Below are positions 60,801 through 64,000 of a stretch of DNA of 64,000 bases, piece after piece; the first letter of the stretch is position 1; the number at the start of each line of letters is the position of its first letter. The notes under the pieces are model-generated. The model was not told where the DNA came from and did not search any database. It worked only from the letters and a program-made list of their open reading frames with translations. The stretch comes from Pteria penguin. Taxonomy: Eukaryota > Mollusca > Bivalvia > Pterioida > Pteriidae. The stretch lies in the NCBI GenBank assembly GCA_035048485.1, contig CM068592.1, forward strand, positions 42,502,045 through 42,566,044, read 5' to 3'. Made by a program: the position numbers and the translations under genes.

Positions 60801-62243
60801 ACTGTCATAACCAGACACTGTGACAAGCCTGACTAACTCTACTGTCATAACCAGAGACTGTGATAAACCTGACTAACTCTACTGTCATAACCAGAGACTG
60901 TGACAAACCTGGCTAACTCTGCTGGCATAACCAGAGACTGTGACAAGCCTGACTAACTCTACTGTCATAACCAGAGACTGTGACAAGCCTCATAATGTAC
61001 TGTATATGCTTTAATTGACTCATCATTACTAACATCAAAATCCTTCCCTGTACACCTATATATAGCATAATGATAATGATGCACATCTTACACTGCATGT
61101 AGTACAAACTACTACTCACCTACACATATATCTCCTATATCCTCTGCTTTAACCTGAGCTTTCTCAAGTACTGCCTTGAACACTGTGGCTAATAAATCAT
61201 CAGGGAAGGTATCCTACAAATAACGTACCAGTACTGAAGGATCACATCTACAGATGAGTGTAACAGTGATGTTGAGTTAAATTCTATAATGTGAAAGATT
61301 TGACTAGACAGGACCTTGAACATAGTTAAGACTTACCTTCTTCAGTGTACATGCTCTACTATTATGAAATTAACTTTTAAAGTCTGAAAAGTATGTCTTA
61401 TATATTGTGGAATCACATCTTCAGGAATTAAGTTCATAGTTCAAGACTGAAATGAAGTCTTTTCCCTTTCTTTCTTTCTCTGTTTCTTTCGCCATGATTC
61501 ATATCCCTTAATCTCTCTTATACAACACTTTTTTTTTTTGGTATTTTTTATATAGTTTTCCTCAAATTACTTCTGTATTCTCTTCCCTTCTATAATTTCT
61601 TAATTTAAATTTGATTAAAATTGACAGTCACTCCTTTTCCATCCAAAGCCATTGTCCTACTCTGCATGGCCAGATCAAGGAGTTTTTGAAAGTCAGATTC
61701 AACCCAGTTTGGTGAACAGTTTTGAGAAGAAATTCAAAGGGAGGTCCACCTCAAATCTAATTAAAATATCCTTTTCTATTCAAGGAAATGTTCCAACCCT
61801 CAAAACTCCCTCGCAACTTTTATCGGGCTACCTAAGTCTGTTTCATCAATATAACATATGACATTACACTGCCACAGTTCAGTTTTCACCCTTGTTTCTA
61901 AATGCATCATCCAATAATGAGAGGGAACCAGGGAGCAGACAATGTGGGAAAGAAGTGGGGTGGAATTGTCACCCTCTCCTCTATGTTCTCCTGTCTTTCT
62001 CTTTCCCTTTACCTTTCCTTTATTTGCACCGTTGTATTTTATTCATGTTTATTTTAGTCGTACCTTGAATGCTCCTCTCTTTGCTTTTGCGATGGGTGTC
62101 CTGAGGGCTGTTATGATTACAACATCATCGGGGCTGTCCGGAAAACGTTTCAAGCTACCCGAACACGTTGCCAAAGCAATCTCCTGATTTTCCTTTCTCT
62201 GGCTTAATCCAAGGTGCCCAATGGTTACCTTTAAACGTTCCAT
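45802..62243 (-). CDS. ACAA1: ACAA1: peroxisomal 3-ketoacyl-CoA thiolase, twelve exons
   Basis: Catalyses the last step of peroxisomal beta-oxidation: 3-ketoacyl-CoA plus CoA gives acetyl-CoA and a shortened acyl-CoA. Minus-strand exons: 62243-62064, 61213-61120, 56197-56143, 55856-55777, 53349-53307, 52891-52796, 52613-52533, 51838-51742, 50691-50601, 48511-48332, 47177-46976 and 45880-45802 (stop TGA). Every junction is GT-AG and in phase; the product is 425 residues (human 424). The start ATG has A at -3 and G at +4. Residues 3-11, RLKVTIGHL, fit the PTS2 peroxisomal signal (R-L-x5-H-L). Catalytic elements: Cys125 in [14 protein letters not shown] at 345-348, His377 in GHPLGCTG, Cys408 in [20 protein letters not shown] and [19 protein letters not shown] are also highly typical. 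A mature N-terminus is expected after cleavage in the peroxisome. Introns 2, 4, 9 and 10 are filled with tandem arrays. No clear AATAAA was seen just past the stop. Confidence 0.96.
46563..46807 (-). mobile_element. tRNA-derived SINE, copy 2
   Basis: Minus strand begins AGGCCAGTGTAGCCTAGTGG (A-box-like), B-box-like GGTTTGACCCC, then the family body (CTTTCGGAGACAGTAAAAAC, GAGGTCCCATGTCATGG, CCTCACTGCC) and ends at GTGGAGTGACATAAAAC. It parallels copy 1 along its whole length with many substitutions. It lies in ACAA1 intron 11, between exon 12 and exon 11. Confidence 0.72.
47405..47515. repeat. 21-bp tandem repeat, about 5 copies, ACAA1 intron 10
   Basis: TTACTTCCCTTTACATGGTG followed by A, repeated with one- or two-base changes. 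It is short, recent and not near a splice site. Confidence 0.8.
47585..47715 (-). mobile_element. Decayed SINE fragment, copy 4
   Basis: The plus strand shows CGGGCCGATGATTTTTACTG then TCTCACTTGCAAAACAGGAC and CACACAGCTGAGCC, matching the body segments of the SINE family in degraded form. It lies in ACAA1 intron 10. The tRNA-like head is barely recognisable. Confidence 0.45.
48560..50605. repeat. CA-rich satellite containing copies of the exon 9/intron 9 junction (ACAA1)
   Basis: Units of about 26-42 bases: CACACACATACCTGCTGTGG followed by TCATACCACA, variable in the (CA)n part. The array runs 48560-49572, is interrupted by the element at 49573-50476, resumes at 50477 and its last unit is the exon 9 boundary itself (CACACAGAGACATACCTGCT then GTAGTTGTACCACC). 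On the sense strand each unit reads GTGGTATGACCACAGCAG|GTATGTGTG, mirroring exon 9 GTGGTACAACTACAGCAG|GTATGTCTC. More than 25 units are visible. Confidence 0.85.
49573..50476. mobile_element. 904-bp TA-flanked inverted-repeat element inside ACAA1 intron 9 satellite
   Basis: Left end CTGTAAGTGTACATATATTA, right end (read inverted) CTGTACGTGTACTTATTTTG; similarity continues inward with ATTGAT/ATCAAT and TTTTAGCGC blocks for about 45 bases. TA lies on both sides (49571-49572 and 50477-50478). Deleting the element and one TA rejoins the interrupted satellite unit as CACACATACTTGCTGTGG, identical in form to intact neighbours near 49453. This fits a TA-target DNA transposon derivative (Tc1/mariner-type target). 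The interior has TAGTCATGAATTA near both ends and no clear transposase. Confidence 0.75.
53470..54480. repeat. 17-19-bp satellite, about 55 copies, ACAA1 intron 4
   Basis: Unit ACAAGTCCACCACTATATG with variants (ATAACAAGC, GAGAAGTTTACC, GATGAGTCC). A block with ACTACTATATAACAAGTCC then ACCAATCCACCACT occurs near 54020 and again near 54265, so larger blocks were also duplicated. The array begins about 120 bases upstream of exon 5. Confidence 0.85.
55010..55790. repeat. Polypyrimidine repeat tract starting at the exon 4 donor (ACAA1)
   Basis: About 750 bases of mainly C/T on the plus strand, hence a purine-rich intron in the transcript. Degenerate units of roughly 80-110 bases share a module like TAGATATAATACTTGACCTG followed by CCC (55138-55163). 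The last module, AAGATCTAATACTTGACCTG then CC (55758-55779), is the exon 4 donor region itself (sense GGCAG|GTCAAGTATTAGATC). Other degenerate copies are near 55231, 55305, 55395, 55480, 55570 and 55660. Confidence 0.7.
56200..56700. repeat. 70-bp tandem repeat abutting the exon 3 acceptor (ACAA1)
   Basis: Unit (for example starting 56280 and 56350): AACACATAAAACATAAAAAG, TGACTACTTTAAGCATATAA, AACATATCATGTGACACAAG, TGACTATTTTA, about seven copies with some loss. On the sense strand the unit segment GTCACTTGTGTCACATGATA then TGTTTTATATGCTTAAAG matches the acceptor region GTCACCTTTGTCATGTGATA then TGTTTTATACATTTTCAG. Confidence 0.8.
56700..56968. repeat. Diverged units of the intron 2 satellite
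   Basis: Degenerate copies with CAGCCTGTGGCTGTTTTAGT, CATGACCAGAGACTTTGGTC and CAACCTGTAGCTTTAGTAC. They resemble both the 39-bp and 40-bp units that follow and may represent the older edge of the array. Confidence 0.65.
56969..57830. repeat. 39-bp satellite, about 22 copies, ACAA1 intron 2
   Basis: Unit CATCACCAGGAACCCTAACC, ATTCTGTAGTCCCATTGGT. Since 39 is a multiple of three, frames stay open on the minus strand (13-residue repeats such as [13 protein letters not shown]); this is an arithmetic consequence, not evidence of a gene. Confidence 0.9.
57830..60990. repeat. 40-bp satellite, about 79 copies, with higher-order blocks, ACAA1 intron 2
   Basis: Unit CATAACCAGAGACTGTGACA, AGCCTGACTAACTCTACTGT. 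A rare-variant block (ACAACAGACTGTGACAACTG, ACAACTAGAGACTGTG, TATTAAGCCTTACTAACTCC, AACAAAAGAGTGTGATGTAC) occurs at 58435-58670 and again at 59065-59305, a period of about 630 bases. A partial third marker, AACAAAAAAGTGTGACGTAC, is near 59885. From about 60360 to 60720 the units are nearly identical, so homogenisation is strongest there. Confidence 0.92.
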
Positions 62244-62487
62244 GATCTTTGTATGACAGATATAACTGTCAGTATAAATTCATCTGATGCTTGGTTGAAG
62301 AGTCAAGATTAAAAACAACGTTACAGTTTCTGACCTGTTCAAAGTTCATGAGATCGCAAAGTAACGTCGTTCCATCTATTAATAACATTATCAAAATTAC
62401 TGAAATAAAATAAATTACAAATATATATTACTCAAAATGAGAAATACATAAATGAATACACAAATGAATTGAATTATTTGAATAAAT

Positions 62488-62498
62488 TTTATTTTATT
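62488..62498 (-). terminator. Overlapping AATAAA signals after the partial gene
   Basis: On the minus strand two AATAAA hexamers (62498-62493 and 62493-62488) lie about 170 bases past the stop at 62667 and about 245 bases before the ACAA1 start codon. They fit the 3' end of the partial gene and support its reading direction. Confidence 0.4.
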
Positions 62499-62666
62499 TT
62501 TCGGGTTCGTGCAACAAGGTGAAAGTGAAAGTACAGCAGCAACCAGTACAAAATTCTAGAAATGAATAGGAGAAAAGCTGGGATTGGAGCCATCAAAAAT
62601 AAAGATGCTGCTCAGGTTACTTCTATTTTATATCTAAAAATATGCTGAGAGTTTGGCAGTATCCTG

Positions 62667-62901
62667 TTATTTGCCCCAAATGTCTCTAAAATGCTTCACA
62701 ACTTCTCGTTTTATTCCGTATATTGCGGAATAAATAGTTACGATCATACTCATGTAGGCATATGAGCCTTCAGTTGATTAAAAATATAACCAAAGAAAAT
62801 TAGTAATATCTAAATACCTTGAACAAAGAATTTCTTGGCTGATTCTTTATAACTGTCTCTTCTGTTTCTATCAGATTTGGTGGATGTCTGGCACAGGTGT
62901 T
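62667..62901 (-). CDS. C-terminal two exons of an unrecognised small membrane protein (partial)
   Basis: Two minus-strand exons fit together: 62901-62818 (acceptor TTATCCAG, donor AAG|GTATTT) enters with two bases of a split codon and leaves in phase 1; 62767-62667 (acceptor CAACTGAAG) accepts that phase and ends in TAA. The joined reading frame begins HLCQTSTKSDRNRRDSYK, then ESAKKFFVQG, then SYAYMSMIVTIYSAIYG, a hydrophobic stretch long enough for one membrane pass, and a basic tail ending in REVVKHFRDIWGK. Charge pattern and codon content look coding, and polyadenylation signals lie about 170 bases downstream. I do not recognise the family. Upstream exons should lie beyond 62901 or outside the window; I could not find a phase-1 donor inside it. 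It is a tandem neighbour of ACAA1, with 424 bases between this stop and the ACAA1 start. Confidence 0.5.
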
Positions 62902-62909
62902 CTGGATAA

Positions 62910-63630
62910 ATGGTATAATTAGAAGAAATAAATGAAACATAATTGTTATAAGTAACAACATCCATTCTGATTCAAATGAAAAGTGGTAAAGTAATATCAA
63001 CCATGCTTTATATATTCTGGAAATGGACCCTTCCTCAGTGGGAAAGTTTTAATTTTCTTAAATATGTATTCCAGAGTACATCCTGTTTCATGTTCACTTA
63101 ATTAATTGATTAATGTGTTTGTTTAAGCATTAAAGGGTATGCACAGGTGTTTACCTTCATATATGAAGCCAATTGTGCATCAATACCTGTTAGTACTAAT
63201 TAAAAGATTTGTTATATGACATGGATGATCAATTAAAGAAATAACAGTCATAACCTATATGAAGCCAAGTAATCAAAAGAATTGTTATATGGATATGACA
63301 GTTCAAGAAGAAATGATCTAATTAATTATATTCATACTAAAAGTAGTAATATAGTAGTAATATAGTATTGTAGGAATATATATCTCTGGGGTGTATCAAC
63401 AATCTAAATTAATATAGGTAAATTCTCTGTATAAGCCTCTGTACAAGAAAAATGTCACAAGAAAAAGAAACAAGTTAGGTTAAATATCATTTTTTAAACT
63501 AAAAAATGTTTCTTACAATTTATATATTATCACACACACATCAGCTCATGTACCTTGCAATCACTGATTTCATCAATAAAAACATTCATATAAAAGTTCA
63601 TTTGTATTTATAAATTATTATAAAACAATA
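62910..63630. other. Upstream of the partial gene
   Basis: Expected to be intron. TTGATGAAATCAGTGATTGC then AAG|GTACAT (minus, near 63550-63580) looks like an exon end, but its phase does not fit the exon at 62901-62818. Confidence 0.3.
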
Positions 63631-63637
63631 TACAGTT

Positions 63638-63745
63638 GTTGACTGGGGTTGAGGTCAACAGTGATTTGTTGGACCCGAGGATGAACAGTTCATCCAAGGG
63701 TCCAACAAATCAGCTGTTGACCGAAACTGCAGACAACAACTGCTT
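63638..63745. repeat. Hairpin of ~48-bp arms near the right edge
   Basis: CAGTTGTTGACTGGGGTTGA, GGTCAACAGTGATTTGTTGG, ACCC pairs with GGGTCCAACAAATCAGCTGT, TGACCGAAACTGCAGACAAC, AACTG around GAACAGTTC. A related piece, GGTCAACAGTTTGTC and GGTCCAACAGTG, is at 63957-63990. Confidence 0.75.
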
Positions 63746-64000
63746 TGTTATACTTTTTATATAAACAAGAAGGAAAGATAACTCTATTTTGAATATGTCG
63801 AGGGGTCCCTAATGGTGCTTGATTTTTAAAGAATAAATTTCATTGTAGAAAATAATTAAATTTACCAATATTCAGTGTCTAACTGAGGGAATCAATAAAA
63901 TAAACTTAAATTAAAAAAAAATACTTGTTACCATAACGGGATTCTAGATCTCATCGGTCAACAGTTTGTCACATGACCGGTCCAACAGTGGATATTAACA

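Noticed and set aside
62800..63000. Minus-strand 66-codon frame (MILLYHFSFESEW...) as a complete small protein
   Set aside because: It runs through an acceptor and a donor and its frame does not match the phase of the next exon. The alternative frame of the exon 62901-62818 fits better.

Overview
The window is AT-rich (by eye, about one third G+C) and looks like animal nuclear DNA, most probably from a bivalve mollusc. The genes are split by long GT-AG introns. About half the sequence is repeat: tRNA-derived SINEs, foldback and MITE-like elements, Helitron-like 'pearl'-type elements with internal tandem cores, and many minisatellites. Repeats with a molluscan look include heads containing TATGCCCCC, the CACCTGAGCC hairpin repeat and a tail with the sense GCGATATAACTGAAATATTG. 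The species is an inference; no taxonomic marker is present.

Four genes can be supported. (1) 17210-32762, minus: MMADHC (cblD), seven exons joined in phase into a 287-residue protein that sorts vitamin B12. (2) 40625-43023, plus: the C2orf69 orthologue, two coding exons, 300 residues with a GFSKG nucleophile-elbow-like motif. (3) 45802-62243, minus: peroxisomal 3-ketoacyl-CoA thiolase ACAA1, twelve exons, 425 residues, with an N-terminal PTS2 signal and all three catalytic blocks. (4) 62667-62901, minus: the last two exons of an unrecognised small membrane protein gene that enters from the right edge. Genes 1 and 3 are functionally adjacent: peroxisomal beta-oxidation releases acetyl- and propionyl-CoA, and MMADHC supplies B12 to the mitochondrial enzyme that finishes propionyl-CoA catabolism. 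C2orf69 is needed for mitochondrial respiration. Whether the neighbourhood means anything is unknown.

Layout: 1-17 kb has no confident gene (one candidate minus-strand promoter and first exon near 8.0 kb) but holds SINEs, microsatellites and a 69-bp satellite. 17-33 kb is MMADHC, with pearl-like elements and satellites in its introns. 33-40.6 kb is intergenic, with a decayed retrotransposon at 37.3-39.0 kb. 40.6-43.2 kb is C2orf69. 43.2-45.8 kb is repeat-rich spacer. 45.8-62.2 kb is ACAA1, whose introns hold at least seven different tandem arrays. 62.3-64 kb is the partial gene plus a hairpin.

The most unusual observation is that three ACAA1 intron arrays (introns 2, 4 and 9) start at a splice site, and their repeat unit is a copy of that splice-site sequence. 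In intron 9 each unit carries a copy of the last ~18 bases of exon 9 followed by a consensus 5' splice site, giving dozens of decoy donors. A TA-flanked 904-bp transposon-like element sits inside that array, and removing it restores a perfect repeat unit. MMADHC intron 5 also holds an array of palindromic donor-like units. I found no CRISPR array, operon or prokaryotic system.
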